64,000 bases of DNA from Stenocarpella maydis (GCA_002270565.1 NQMI01000006.1:219659-283658); one strand, 5' to 3'. Shown: positions 13,718 to 25,567, numbered from the stretch's first letter. The notes: generated from the sequence alone by a model not told the origin. Translations and numbers: made by a program.

Positions 13718-13959
13718 GGAAGCGCTCAGGGCATCTATTGGCAGGGCTCATGGCGCTTATTCCTTCACAAGAATCTCTTACTGAGTATGCTGTTCTTCAT
13801 GGCGTGCACTCACCCATCATTTGATCTCCTCTTCACTTTAAGTTATATTTGATTGGATCCTAGTGAATGACATGCTTTCGCTATATTTGAGCAATACTCT
13901 ATGAGTTAGACTCTGGATGTGCACATCATATTGGAGGAGATGTTTGACAGGCTCGGGGA

Positions 13960-15684
13960 TCATTCAACCTCTACGGCACCGTCCTTCTCCCTTCTTGCTT
14001 CCTCGACACGAGCATCCAGCTCACTCTGCCTCCTCGAAGATCCAGGAACAAACCATGAACTAGACGAGAAAAGAGCATTCATCTCCTCCAAGGGAAGCTT
14101 CTTGGTCTCAGGCATGAATGCCCAGAAGAAAATGGCGTTTGTAAAGTTGCACACCACAAAGACAAGGAAGTACCTCCAACCAATGTCTGAAATGGCGGGC
14201 GCTGTGACCTGCCCGATCATGGTATTGAACGCAAATGAAGTCATCACACCAATAGAGATTCCCTTCGACCGCGTCTTGGTATCGAAAACCTCGGCGGGAA
14301 TGATCCAAGACAGGGAGCCACAAGTGAAGGAGAAGCTGACTTGGTAGACCCAGTTGATGACGATAAAGACCCATGCAAGTGCGTTTTGGCCCGAGCTAGA
14401 AGCGTTGGGGAAACTCGCAATGGCGGCAGTGACGATGATGAAGCAGACGCCGTTGATGGCATTTCCGAGGATCAAGGGCCAGCGACGGCCAAGCTTGTCG
14501 ATAAAAAGCACCGTGCAAAGCTGGGCGATGACCGAGAGCACGTTGCTGATGGCTTGGTATTTCAACGAGTCCGTTGTCCCAATGTTGACCTGCTTGTAGA
14601 TATCAGGCGTGAAATACTGAATAGCCGAGACACCCGTCATCTGCACGGATGCTTGCAGGGCAACCATAAGTAGCAGCCGACGGAAGCTGGACCGATCGGT
14701 GAATAGATCACGGTATCCCTTCGCTTCGTGCTCGTGCTCGTGGGTGATGGCCGCTTGGATCTGGGAGAACTCGGCTTGAACCCATACGTCGCTCTCGTTG
14801 CCGTTGGCATGCAGTCTCGCCAGTGTTTTGAGGCCTTCGCTCTCCTTGCCATGATCGATTAACCAACGCGGTGACTCGGGGAATAGAAGTATCATGAGGG
14901 CAAGTATGCCCGCTGGGATGATCTGAAGGCCGAGGGGAATGCGCCATTGTTCGCTCGTGGTATAATGCAGGTTGGTGCCGTACACCGTCCATGCTTCAAG
15001 AGGTTAGCCGGCCGCTTACTTGGCCATTTTGAGGAGCAGAAAGCACTTACTTGCGAACACGGCGCCTATTCCAAGCATTAGTTGTTGCAACCCAGTGACT
15101 CGACCGCGGATGGAGGGATGCGAGATTTCTGCTTGGTACATGGGCACGATCATGACCAGGAAACCAACGCCGAATCCTCCGACGGCGCGTCCAGCATAGA
15201 AAAAGTTCAAGTGCTGTCCTGCTGCCTGCAGTGCACCTCCAAGGCAGAATACGGTGGCGCCTATCATTATGGCAAGCCTTCTTCCAAGCCAATCACCCAC
15301 AGGTCCTGCAAGCCCTGCGCCAAAGAACCCACCACCAGTGAACAGAGAGACCACAGCGCCACTGTTGTCCTTGTCAGCTCGTTTTCTGCATCGTAGGGAG
15401 AGAAATTACGTACACTTCATTCGGGTTGGGTGCGAATTCTGCCACAAATGAGCTCGAGGCAACGCTGCCTCCTATCACGCCAAGATCATATCTATTTCGT
15501 TGTTAACTGTGGTCCGGTAAGCTTTGTGGTGGCGGGAATGGCTACGTACCCATAGTTGAACGATCCTAAAGAGGCGAAGACGCCCACGAGGAACTGCCGT
15601 GTTGTTAGCTACCTGCGAAGCGAAGTGGGGAGTGCACTGCATAGGCATCACTTGGCGTACCTGGTAGACCTTGGGAGCGAGCAT
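13960..15684 (-). CDS. MFS sugar porter (hexose/quinate-type transporter)
   Basis: Plasma-membrane sugar:proton symporter of the major facilitator sugar porter family; substrate not predictable. Five exons: 15684-15661, 15593-15550, 15491-15414, 15361-15051 and 14993-13960, giving 496 residues. All four introns have GTACGY or GTAAGT donors, and every junction keeps frame. Family signatures are present: NYGYDLGVIGGS in TM1, GDWLGRR in loop 2-3, GRAVGGFGVGF, PESPRWL before the central loop, DKLGRRWPL in loop 8-9 and PETKKLPLEEMN after TM12. Twelve TM segments are readable. The very short first exon (MLAPKVYQ) is typical of this family in fungi. It lies on the same strand as the carboxylesterase further right, but no co-regulation can be read from sequence. 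Confidence 0.9.
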
Positions 15685-16173
15685 TTTCTACAGACACAAC
15701 GAGCCTACAGAGAGGTCAAGGCTTGTCGAGGCCAGAGCACGATGGAGAATGGCTGAGCGAAAATGCTCAGGGGAAACGTCGTCTTATAGTTACATCAGAA
15801 AATCACATCAGTGCATGACCAGACAACCCTGCAAAGCGCGTGGCCAAGATCTAGACGCGGTTCACCAAAGGTCGGTCTGAAATGAGCTTTCGCTGTTTTG
15901 TTAGCCCGAAGAAAGAATCCCGCCAGGCGCTTAACTCTTTAGGGCTAAACGACCTGGGGTCAGGCCTGGCCGCCTGGGGAAGTCTGGGGAAGAACCACTG
16001 AGGACATGCGAGCATGGTCACATTGCGTTCCCGGCAGCGTGGTTGGACTTCGCTAGCCCCATCACACATAGCCGGCCCAATCGAAATACGCGGTCCCAAG
16101 CCCATCAGTAAATTCGACCGGCTCCGACGTTCCTGGACAATAATTAAACATTCTTATACTTAAAAAGCAAATT
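15685..16173. other. Intergenic spacer upstream of the sugar porter
   Basis: Promoter side of the sugar porter. The right end (from about 16137) turns abruptly AT-rich and continues into the 3' end of the truncated gene at 16174. No coding frame was recognised. Confidence 0.5.
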
Positions 16174-17160
16174 TTAATAATCATTTATAACGCAATTATT
16201 ATACGGTATAAGAGATTTACATATAATGAGTTGAGAAAATGAATAAATGAAATGATATTTTACGTAAACATAATGGTGGATAGCTTTCCGCGACTCCCAC
16301 CACAATATCCAGCTCGGGCGGACCTGCAGCTTATCGTACAGCATGGCGTAGTCGGCGACGATGCGCGCGTGCGCCACCTGCAGCCGCATCGAAGGGACCA
16401 TGTCCACGGGCTCCTCGAGTGTCTCCATCTGCGGCCAGAGCGGGTACCATATCAAGTACGGCTGCGGAAGGTCGAAGACGAGAGAGAGGTCGTTGTTCAT
16501 GATCAATCTTGCGTTAACGGCTCGGCCGATGTCGGTGAGACAATCTCGCGTGGTGGTCGTGCAGGATTTGATCTCGAGGGACCACCACTTGGCGCAGGTC
16601 GTGTTGTGATAGATGGCTCTGATGACAGCTTCTGCTTCGTCTCGGATCATTACTGGGCGCCTGAGTCGCACGTATCGGTCAACGTTGCCCTCATAGGCAG
16701 CCATCAAGATGAGTGCATCCTTGTCCATGGTTGGAAGCTCCAGAGGGAGTGGCGAGTAGAGCAGCGGAACCTCGCTCTCTGAAAATAGTGGTTTGTGCCG
16801 AGCACGAGTATCATGGTCGTCGATACCGTCGTCCTCGGTAATGTCGAAACTTGAACTGCTCCGGATGAGTATCATTGTCGTTCCGTGGGGTTTGAAGTGG
16901 TGCCTCACATCTCGCCGGATCTCGAGCATCCATATCACCGCAGTGTCAGAGTTTACAAAGGCGCCCTCGCGGGGCTGATGCAAGTCGACCTTGAGTGTGT
17001 AGTCGTTCATGACACTGTATCGAACAAATCGTTGTGTCATGTCCATGAAGATGCCCAGGCTCTTTTCGCCAGCCTCGCGTGCCTCCTCCACGATAGAAAC
17101 GTCCGGCAGCAGGTCCAGCTCCCGGTACAGCCCGACGTACCCGCCCGACGTGGTATTTCA
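16174..17160 (-). pseudogene. Truncated fungal hypothetical protein
   Basis: An open frame of about 328 codons from just after a stop at 17160 to the stop at 16174. It contains MAAYEGNVDRYVRLRRPVM and AIYHNTTCAKWWSLEIKS, a pattern I associate with a lineage-expanded family of uncharacterised fungal proteins. No good initiator ATG opens the frame; the first internal methionine follows residues that already look family-like, so the N-terminus is probably missing. The last 30 or so codons, from about 16260, are read from an abruptly AT-rich stretch and look like non-native sequence, so the C-terminus also seems lost. Another open stretch at 17421-17185, in a different frame, could be a displaced 5' part. 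Function unknown. Call of gene remnant is an inference. Confidence 0.5.
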
Positions 17161-17562
17161 TGTCGCAACTCGTCGGAACTATCGTCAAATTTTGGGGGCA
17201 AAGCGATCCAGGACATTGTTTTTTATCAATTCTGGGACAGGTGGTTGAATTTTCTCGGCAGCAAGACTGCGGGTTGCAAATACGTAGATTGGAATGAACG
17301 CGAAATAGAATGGCTCGGTCTTGATTGTGGTGACGGGGGAGGGAAGAAGAGTCATAGGTTGGCGGATGGAATCTAGAACATTCAGGGCTGATTGACTATG
17401 ATCTTTCCTCAGTGCTGTCAACCAGGTCTAAAGAATCCACACTGCAATCCGATAGACTCTGCATGGCTTCTCGGCCCCTTGCTAGCCATGTTGTTGCTGC
17501 GGCTAGACACCGTACAACAGCCATGCCCTTATCGGAAAAGCAAACTTCGTCTTCCAGGGCTT

Positions 17563-19141
17563 CTAAGCTGCGGGCCGAGCTCCATCACATAGAGCCTCCA
17601 TGTCAGCAACACTGACATCCTTGGCTGCAACTCCAGCACCGAACTCCCTCACGTTGGAACCGCCCATCACCGCATAAACCTCCCAACCCTGACGTGTCAG
17701 CCCGCCCGTCGTGTCAGCGGCGAAGGCCACGTACGCATCCTGAAATGCGCGACTCGTCTCTTCCTCCAACGCGGAGCTTGCGCCGCGGAAGTTCCCGTAC
17801 GTACCCATGAGCATGGGCAGCTCGGCCGAGTGGTATGCGCCGAGCCACGGCTGGGGTGAGATGTTGGTGAAGTTTCCGGCGTAGAGGTAACGGAACGTCG
17901 CACGGCCTGTCTGCTGGCGGAGGCGGGTGGTCTGTGTAGAGGGGCAAAAGAAGGTGGCCAGGCCTGCTTGAAACGCAATTGTCTGGTTGGGTCCGCTCGG
18001 GTTGTATGGGGCAAAGGGGACACCGTCTTGAGTATTTGTGCCGATGATGGCGGGCTGCTTGCTGTAGTGGTCAGTAGATTTCAAAATCCAGAGTTGCGTG
18101 AGCGGATGGGGCACGCACGATCTTTGCTTGTTTGTTGTCCAGGGCACGCTGGGTGTAATTCGAGAAAACGACCCTCTGGTCCGGAATAGGGACGAAACCT
18201 AGGGTGGGAGAAGAACCGCTGTCTCCATATGATGAGATGAATTCCGCGATCTTGCTGGCATCAACGCCGCGCATACAGCTTATTTCCTCCACCGGGTCTC
18301 CTCCCAAGCCATCGCACCCCACGTTTGCGGCCACAAATGTGAAGTTGGAATGAGGCGTGTCCGCTGATGTCAGCCCAGACTCGGCCGTGGCAGAGTCCAT
18401 GATGAATCCACCAACGAGGGGATCTTCGGGATACGCGAAGTTGTACATATCCACCGATATCGACCCAGCACTCTGACCCCATAGCACCATCCGGGAGGGA
18501 TCTCCTCCAAAGGCGGCGATGTTTTCTTCACACCACTGAACAAAGGCTCGCTGGTCCAGGAGACCCAGATTTTGATCCTCGAGTCCTGCAGCGTTGGGGA
18601 AGCCGAAGATGTTCAACCGGTAATTGAAAGACACCACGACGTGGTCCGTCGTTCGGTTCACCCACTGAGCCGGAATCTGGTACGGAACATCTTGGCCTCC
18701 AGTCTGAAAGCCACCACCGTACACAAAAATAAGGACCGGGAGGTTAGATTGTTCGTTGGCGTCCGTCGGGGTCCACACGCTGGCCGTCAGGCAGTCCTCG
18801 CTGACCGCGCCCGTGCGATTGAGGCCTTGCAGGTTGAATTCCAGTACGTTTCTGTTATATACTGAGGGGCTCGCGGTGGAAAGAGATTGCATGCAACTCG
18901 GTGGAAGCTCGACCGCGCTGATTTGAGCGTCTGGGTCATCCAACAACTCTGGAGGAGCCCAACGGCGGTCTCCTGTGGGCGGCTTCGCATAGGGGATGCC
19001 AAGAAACTGACGCACATTTGGTAGGGATTCGTCGACTTTCCCGTGAACTTGGCCAGATGTCGTAGACACTTGCAGCCCATTGCCGGAGCCTAGAGCAAGG
19101 CCGCATTGGACAAGTAGAACAAGAGGGGCGAAGGCCTTCAT
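17563..19141 (-). CDS. Secreted type-B carboxylesterase/lipase
   Basis: Alpha/beta-hydrolase of the cholinesterase/type-B carboxylesterase family, hydrolysing carboxylic esters outside the cell. Exon 1 19141-18119 and exon 2 18054-17563 encode 504 residues; the 64-nt intron has donor GTGCGT, a CTGAC branch and acceptor CAG. The N-terminus is a signal peptide (MKAFAPLVLLVQCGLALGSG). The oxyanion-hole motif YGGGF is at about 141-145, and the nucleophile elbow GQSAG puts the catalytic serine at about 224; most of the family has GESAG. SEDCLTASVWTP is the family's second signature. The histidine is probably in AYHSAELP of exon 2. Several NxT/NxS sites fit secretion. Length is slightly below the usual 530-560. 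Substrate unknown; a role on plant or lipid esters is only a guess. Confidence 0.93.
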
Positions 19142-19483
19142 GATGCGTGCTTTGCTTGACTTTTGGCCCGGGGTGTAGAGGGATGGGTATTCGAGTTCCC
19201 GCCACCCGCGAGGATCTCTTAAGTAGCGTCATTTACTCGGCTACCGCTTTAATAGTGCGTTCTCTCGGCAGACGACTTGGAGATTCTTGCCCCCCGCCAC
19301 TGTCCCCACAAGCAGCAGACCCGGGGAGTACTGGAGTGGATCGTGGAGAAACCGGGCCGACTACGGCACCTATACCGGCCACCGCTTAGCTTGCTCCGCC
19401 CAATCGCACATCACACTCGCTGAAACCCTGAATATTGGTTGCTTCCGGCTGCTCGTGAAACAATTTGCCGAGTGCTTCCGTGA

Positions 19484-20500
19484 TTATGTGACAGTGAGGC
19501 ATAACCAAAGAAAGACTCCTTCAGCCTTGGCCGCGAGGGTCCGCACAAGCCATTCTTTGAACTCATCCCGACTCGGTGATGCTTTTAGGTCGTAGTCACC
19601 GACAAAGTAATAACGTGTGCGATTGGCGGGGACGATAATGTGATAATCAGGTGGGACTCTAATGTGATCCTTGCCATGCTGCCAAAGATCGACATGGTTG
19701 AGTTGCTCAAGTCCAAGTTGCGGGTAATCGCACAACCGTTTGTAAAGGGGTGTCTCGCGGCGTGAACCTAGGCAAACTTTGGTGTTCCCAGTCTGTTCCC
19801 GTGGCTGCCTCAACTGGTTGATAATATCGAGCAACCGTGGCATGCCATCTTGGGGAAGGACCTCGCCAAGGCCGTCAAGGAAGATAGCAATAGGCTTGGA
19901 TAGATGCCGATCACATATTTGAGGGTTTTCTGAAGTTCCTCCCTCGGCCAATCCATTTCCGAGTCTTTCCTGTAGATATCTTTTGTGCGGTGGAGGACGT
20001 GGTCGACAACTCCTGGCTCCGAGAAGCAACTGGTGGAGCAGCGAGGACATGAGACCATTGATATTCTGCTGCATAGCGGTACCACGTCTCCAGAGAGAGT
20101 GGGAAATGATTATTACGCCAGGCTTCCATTAGTATGATATTGCCGCGTTTACGGCTAGCCGACAAGGTATTTCATGAGTGTTGTCCTCCCTGAACCAGGC
20201 TTTCCGCTCATCCAGTATACGGAGTCTGTTGTCTCAGCCAGTCGGAGAAGCTGTCCCAGGAGACTGTTTCAAATGGAGGCTCCCAATTGTCATGGTGATC
20301 TTGGTTCCCCTCGACATCACTTTCATCCCGCAACATCCATGTGAAAATGTTATCATGTGAGGGTGTGACCTGGTTTCTGCGTTCGTTCATGCGGTCGAAC
20401 TTTAGGCTTCGGAGAAATTGGTCTCTCTTGGTCTGTAAATGAGCGTCTTGGTGGTTCCTCGCTACCCTGCTTATAGCGACGTCGATATAATCTTTCATGG
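19484..20500 (-). pseudogene. NACHT-domain NLR-type NTPase, degenerate
   Basis: Relic of a fungal STAND/NLR protein of the kind used in non-self recognition and heterokaryon incompatibility. Read leftwards: a pre-NACHT segment (RDQFLRSLKFDRMNERR, then FTWMLRDES and WDSFSDWLR), a P-loop in another frame at about 20225-20160 (WMSGKPGSGRTTLMKYLVG), then a piece around 20074 (NINGLMSSLLHQLLL), a Walker B-like IAIFLDGLGEVL (family norm FIDGLDE), a sensor-like KVCLGSRRE, and a C-terminal AEGVFLWLCLTV. These pieces lie in at least three frames and are separated by stops; an in-frame stop directly follows the P-loop segment. The order and spacing match the family, so one ancestral gene is clear. The sensor and effector ends are not recognisable. 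Nonfunctional by sequence. Confidence 0.8.
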
Positions 20501-21748
20501 ACTACTCGGCCTTGCTCGCTGATTGCCTGACTTTGAGCTCGATACATATGTAGCCTTCTGGCTCATCACAGTTTCCGCGGCGATGTGCTTCCTCATGAGA
20601 TATGTTGCTCCAGCGCGCCGTTCATGGTATTCGACAATGAATGGCTTCCAATCTGACAACTCACGAGTTTCGGATGAATATGAAGAGGTATTTGCACACA
20701 TTGCCATAAATGGCATACATCACAGTGATAATTAAGCACCTAGCTTAAGACCACCACTGCTGTGGTACTACAGAATTATTAACATTATCACCATTGAGAT
20801 CTAGAAACAGACAGATCGCAATCTTTCCTGGATCATTGGAGCATCTACGTGTACATAACAGACATTCTTTGGTCAAATGTTGAAGCAAAGAATACGCCAT
20901 ACGATCTCCACGCCTAGTATTTCAATAGTAGGAAATATATATATGGCTTCTCCTTTTCAGTGCAGCAATTGATGGACTTTCAATGCAGGCATACTTTGAT
21001 AGATTCTTAGTTACCTATGATGATTACCAGTTGCACAATCATTAAGTTAACTTGATGCACACGGAAGTTGTCACCGGAAGTGGCCCGGGGAGAAACACAG
21101 CGGGTGTCGAGACTTGCTAGCAACTGGGGCAGTAGCCTGCAGTACACATGTGATTGCGGTTCTTGGCCTTGAACGTCGTCAATCGATCCTTTAAATATAC
21201 CCCATGCATCATCCATGATGCTCAGCTGGATGTTGGCCTTGGCTGACCCAACATGCACGAGACAAGGTTTCATACTATGCTCTTATTCCGGCGTGATTCA
21301 TGTGTGCTGCACACCACGTCCAATCCCGTGGTCGTTTATACGATGCTTTGAGCTATGGCAAAATTGACGTGATGATTTGTTGGTCAGGCAGATTATCGAT
21401 TGGGTGTGGCTGAGGCCGACTGGGGTGATCCTTCGCGCCCTCACGCCAAGGCAGGTAGGTCAGTCAGAAAACCGGAGGAGTACGAGCTACTCCTCGTCTT
21501 CGAGACTGTGCTGCCTGGGTTACGAGCGGCATTGTCCTCTTGCCGTTGTACATAGCCCTGACCATCTGCTCCCTGACTGAAACTCATCATTACCCCCGCT
21601 CTCTGCTGGCACTCACCAATCTGACCTTGCACGATCCTCACACGCACTCAGGCCCAAGGCTCGTTACTCCGCACGCGACAGCCTGCAATCGCCGGCGTAT
21701 TGCAACACATACTGGTAGTGGCCAAACCTGCACAGGCTCACCTTGACC
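20501..21748. other. Intergenic spacer with no supported gene
   Basis: About 1.2 kb. The left part may still hold faint 5' sequence of the NACHT relic. An 88-codon minus-strand frame at 21007-21273 has ordinary amino-acid composition but no recognised motif and was not called. The right end is the leader of the four-TM gene. Confidence 0.5.
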
Positions 21749-22742
21749 ATGGGCGGGAACACAACCTCGGCCAGGGCTGAAGACTTGGAGGTCTCGTCCA
21801 AACCACGACACAGGAGACGGGATGGATACTTCTGGCAGCTCGTCATCCTGCGCATACCCATAGCCGTCTTCGCCGTCGTCGTCATCGCGTACCTGGCCCA
21901 GTACATCCACAAGTGGCAGGGCACGACCCGGAGGCCCAGGGACGGCCCGCTCGCCACGAGGAAAGATGCGCAAGAACAGAGCGGACTTGCTCTAAGCATG
22001 GTGAGTATCCGCCTCGCCTGGGATGAGTCTTCAACCATGCTATGCTGACCTGGTGGTGATAACCGGCGCAGGCATCCGTTTCTCTGGTGGTCGCCGTTTG
22101 GGAGGTCGTCTCCCGCGTCGTCCCACCACACAGGTTGGGGCCAAGGCCCCTTGGCCCACTGACCATCTTTTTTGACTTGCTAGCCATTGGGCTCGGGATT
22201 CCTGGCTGGCTGTACTTCTCCATGGCAGAGTACCGCACGGAGCCGGGCTTTCCCACGCCGTGGAGACGGGATCAGGATCAGGCGGCTACAATGATCATAG
22301 TCTTTTGGTATGTCGCCCGCCGCTCTGCCAGATTCTTCCTGTCTTGAAACCTAATGGAAGTTGACCCAGGGCATTACACTGTATCATGTGCATAGTGGGC
22401 TGCTCTGCGTGCTGCGGATGCTGCGGAAGCAGCTCTGCGAGTTCTACAAAGGCAGCGGTGAAACCGGTGCTGGTACGTGCTGCGCAACGACGAGACTTGG
22501 AAGAGGCTGTCGCGTCTGAGGCCGCCACCTCTGAGGCTCTCCGCTCTGAGGCTCTTAGCTCCGAGGCCCTCACCTCTCAGGCACCCACCTCTCAGACAAT
22601 CACCCCTCAGGCCCTCACCTCTGAGGCTCTTCCGAACTACAAGCACTCCACTGGACTCGAGGAGGTCGAACCAATCGCGGTCTCGACGGACCCTCCGAGC
22701 TATCCAGATGCTGTTCGCCTGCCTCATTATGCGAGCACATGA
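21749..22742 (+). CDS. Four-TM membrane protein with pentapeptide-repeat tail
   Basis: Exons 21749-22000, 22072-22307 and 22370-22742 give 286 residues; donors GTGAGT and GTATGT, acceptors CAG, all in frame. Four hydrophobic segments fit a MARVEL-like or small tetraspan topology: about residues 27-52 (FWQLVILRIPIAVFAVVV), 80-103, 113-138 (LTIFFDLLAIGLGIPGWL) and 152-178. TM4 runs into a cysteine cluster (CSACCGCC) that could be palmitoylated (inference). The cytosolic tail carries eight tandem five-residue units of the form S-E/Q-A-L-T encoded by exact 15-bp units, then SDPP-type low complexity ending DAVRLPHYAST. Similar uncharacterised membrane proteins occur in filamentous ascomycetes. Neighbours give no functional hint. 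Gene structure is well supported; function unknown. Confidence 0.75.
22516..22635 (+). repeat. 15-bp coding minisatellite, eight units
   Basis: Eight consecutive 15-bp units inside exon 3 of the four-TM gene. They encode (SEAAT)(SEALR)(SEALS)(SEALT)(SQAPT)(SQTIT)(PQALT)(SEALP). Outer units keep glutamate; the central three have glutamine. Confidence 0.9.
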
Positions 22743-23593
22743 ATCCTGCGCATTTGGGGGCCCACCCGAATTAATGTATAATGTAATGTTCCAAATGTAC
22801 ATCACTTTGTTGGTCTAGGACAATAGAAGCCTACTGCCACTGACTTTAGCATTTCTTTCGCGCTAAAGAAACGCCTTTGGTGGCCAAACGGTCCATTTCA
22901 CCTGCATTTACTAAAAGCCTATAATCCGAGGGTCCACAATGAATTTCAGGCATGAAGTGTCGGATGTGTATTTTCCCTCCATGCCCAGATGTTGACAGCG
23001 CTTTCAAGGCTCTTGGCATGTCACTTCCGAGATATGAGACGGAATACGCAGGCCAACTCACTGTAAGTGGGTTGGTTATCTACATGCTGATGACGGGCGG
23101 GTTAGGGTCGCTGCAGCAATGGAGTCAGACAGGAAAATCACATGCAAGCGCTTATTATTAAACAATGCTGTCCCGGAAAGCGAGTTTGGGATATTTCCGG
23201 CGAGAACTGCCGTGCGGCGGAAAACTCGGCGCTAAAGATATCATGAACGTTCCCCTCTGATCCAGCGAGACGTGGTGGGCGGCAGGACCCTGAAAGAAAT
23301 GTAAAGGAAAGAGAAACAAAAAAAAAAAATATGAATGGGGCAAAGGGTGACCCAGGTGGTGAGCGAGAATGTGGATCGGTTGATATCAAGCACTCCACCG
23401 GCTGGGCATGGATGCGGGTGTCTGTCGCCCCTGCGAGCCCACGATGGCTTCATTGGGCGTACCCACTCCGCCCACCCAAAGCGGCTGCAGTACGCTATAA
23501 ACGCACCCCCGCTGCTGTCCTCAGGGTCAACGATGGGCCTCACCGCGGACTCCGACCTCAACAGCGACCTGAAGCCCTGTTTATACCATCAAG
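22743..23593. other. Intergenic spacer
   Basis: About 850 nt between the four-TM gene and the transporter pseudogene. It has a poly-A run near 23319-23328. Open frames at 23331-23777 are GC-rich alternate-frame readings that do not match a protein family. Confidence 0.5.
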
Positions 23594-23845
23594 ATGGGCA
23601 GGAACCACGAAGTCGAATACAACATCCGCCCCTCCCCACGACGGCGGTGATGGCGCACCTCTTGGCCGCCGGACCTCGACCCTCGACGAGGTGCCAACCC
23701 TCGTCCCCGCCCGGGTTTCCAGGACTACCGGTACGGCGGCGGAGCACCGCGTCCCGGCAGAGCGTGGCCTTCTCTGAGCATGCGAGGCGGCACTCGCACG
23801 CGGTGGGCGACGACGGCGACGACGACGACGACGACAACGGACGAC

Positions 23846-23878
<33 letters not shown>

Positions 23879-25567
23879 GCCCTCACGAAGAGCGCCTCGG
23901 CCGCCAGCCACCCGATCTCGTGCAAGCGGGAGTCGGCAGACAGCGTCGTGGAGCTGCCCGTGATCCAGCGCCCACGGGCGGCCAGGCAGGGCCCTGCCCA
24001 GCACCATCCGCGAGGTCCCGTCCAACCTGCCCACGCCGTCGTCGACCCGTCCGCCGTCCCCGATGACGCCGTCTGGCCGCCCCGCCGGGTCGACCGACTA
24101 CTTCGGCCATGGCACCAGCACCGCGCCCTCGTCGCCCCAGGGCGGTGGGGCTGCGTGCGAGACGGGTGCCGGGCAGCAGGCATATCCGGATATCGGCGTC
24201 GTCAGGTCGTGGCGTGGGGCCATGGTCCTGTCCTGCACCTGCGGGGCCCAGCTGATGGACAGCGTCTTCATGACGGGCGTCAACATTGCCCTCCCGGCCA
24301 TCCAGGACGACTTTGGCGTCGGCGCCTCGGACCTGCAGTGGCTCATCTCGGCCTACACGCTGGCCTTTAGGGGCTTCCTCCTGCTTGCCGGCGTCCTGTC
24401 AGACCGCTACGGCCACAAGGTGGTCTTCTGCTCCGGCATGACGGCGCTCAGCGCCTGGACGCTCGCGGATGGCCTCGCGCCCAGCTTCATCTCGCTGGCA
24501 ATCTTCAGGGCGCTGCAGGGGGCCGGGGCGGCCATGGCGGTCCCGAGCGCCGTCGGCATCATCAGCAGCTACTTTGTCAGCGGCGGCCGGACGCTCGCCC
24601 TGGCCGTGTTTGGCGCGTCGGGGGCAGTGGGCTTCTGCCTCGGCCTCGTCTTCGGCGGGTTCCTCACCTCCTCGCTGGGCTGGCGCCACGTCTCCTACCT
24701 CTCCGTCATCTTCACTGGCGCCCTGGGGATTATAGGCACCCTGTCCTCCCCAGGGACAGGACGGAAGGCCTCGCCCGGCCGGGCTGGTCCTCCTCAGCTT
24801 CGTCCTGTCCGGCGGCGGCGAGTACGGCTGGGGCAAGGCCTTCACCATCGTGCTGCTCGTGCTGAGCGTCGCCATGATCGCCGCGTTTGCCTACGTCGAG
24901 AGGAAGGTCCCCAACCCGGTCATGCCGCTCTCGCTGTGGAGGCTCGACAACTTCGCGGCGCTGTGGGTCGGGGACTTCGTCATGTACGGCGGGTACCAGA
25001 CCACAATCTACTTTGTCACCCTCATGGCCCAGGAGATCAGCCACCTCAGCGCCGGCGAGACGGCCCTGCGCTTCCTGCCCATGGGCTGCACCGGGCTCGT
25101 CCTCAGCCTAGCCATGTCGCGCGCCCTCGACGTCTACAACACAAAGTAGCTCCTCGTCGCGGGCATGGCCGTCTACGCGCTCTCGCCCGTCCCGGGGGCC
25201 CTCATGTCCGACGGAGACATGAGCTTCTAGAAGTACGTCTTCCCTACCACCATCCTGAGCGTCGCCGGCGTCACCATCGTCTACTGCACCATCACGGTCG
25301 TGCTCCTGGCCTCGGTCCCGGTCAATGTCCAGAGCATGTGCTGGGGCATGAAACAACACGGCCTTCCAGATCGGCAGCGGCGTCGCGCTGGCGCTGGCGA
25401 GTGCCGTGGTGCAGGCTGTCGACACGGCCAAGGGGCACTCGGCACTGCTGCAGTACAAGACGGGGCTGTGGTGCTGTGTTGGGCTCGCCGGTATTGGATT
25501 GCTCGCGAGTGTGTTTGGAGTCAAGGATAGAGGAAGGTCTGTGGGAGGCCATGTCATGATGCATTGA
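23594..25567 (+). pseudogene. DHA2-like 14-TM MFS drug transporter, multiply broken
   Basis: Ancestral drug:proton antiporter. The core reads QLMDSVFMTGVNIALPAIQD (TM1), LQWLISAYTLAF, GVLSDRYGHKVVF (motif A), RALQGAGAAMAVPSA (motif B region) and a motif C-like GAVGFCLGLVFGGFLTSSLG. It continues in another frame as PVMPLSLWRLDNFAALW and LRFLPMGCTGLVLSLAMSRA, and ends in a third as NNTAFQIGSGVALALASAVV. Lesions seen: TGA 23648-23650 after 18 codons from the ATG at 23594, a frameshift near 23970, a frameshift near 24760, TAG 25147-25149, TAG 25228-25230, a frameshift near 25330 and TGA 25349-25351. At least the two TAG codons and the last TGA fall where tryptophan would fit (TGG to TAG/TGA). The N-terminus carries a GAC-repeat encoding poly-Asp. 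The locus is strikingly GC-rich. Next to the monooxygenase it may once have been an exporter for that cluster (inference). Confidence 0.85.
23811..23878 (+). repeat. GAC/ACG trinucleotide repeat
   Basis: Imperfect GAC microsatellite in the N-terminal coding part of the transporter pseudogene. Depending on frame it reads as poly-Asp, poly-Thr or poly-Arg, making it a likely slippage site. Confidence 0.8.

Noticed and set aside
21007..21273. 88-codon minus-strand frame
   Set aside because: No motif, no splice partner, no link to the NACHT relic frames.
23331..24066. Two overlapping open frames before the transporter core
   Set aside because: Composition is low complexity (Arg, Pro, Thr) and shifts with the GAC repeat; only the frame from 23594 links to the transporter.
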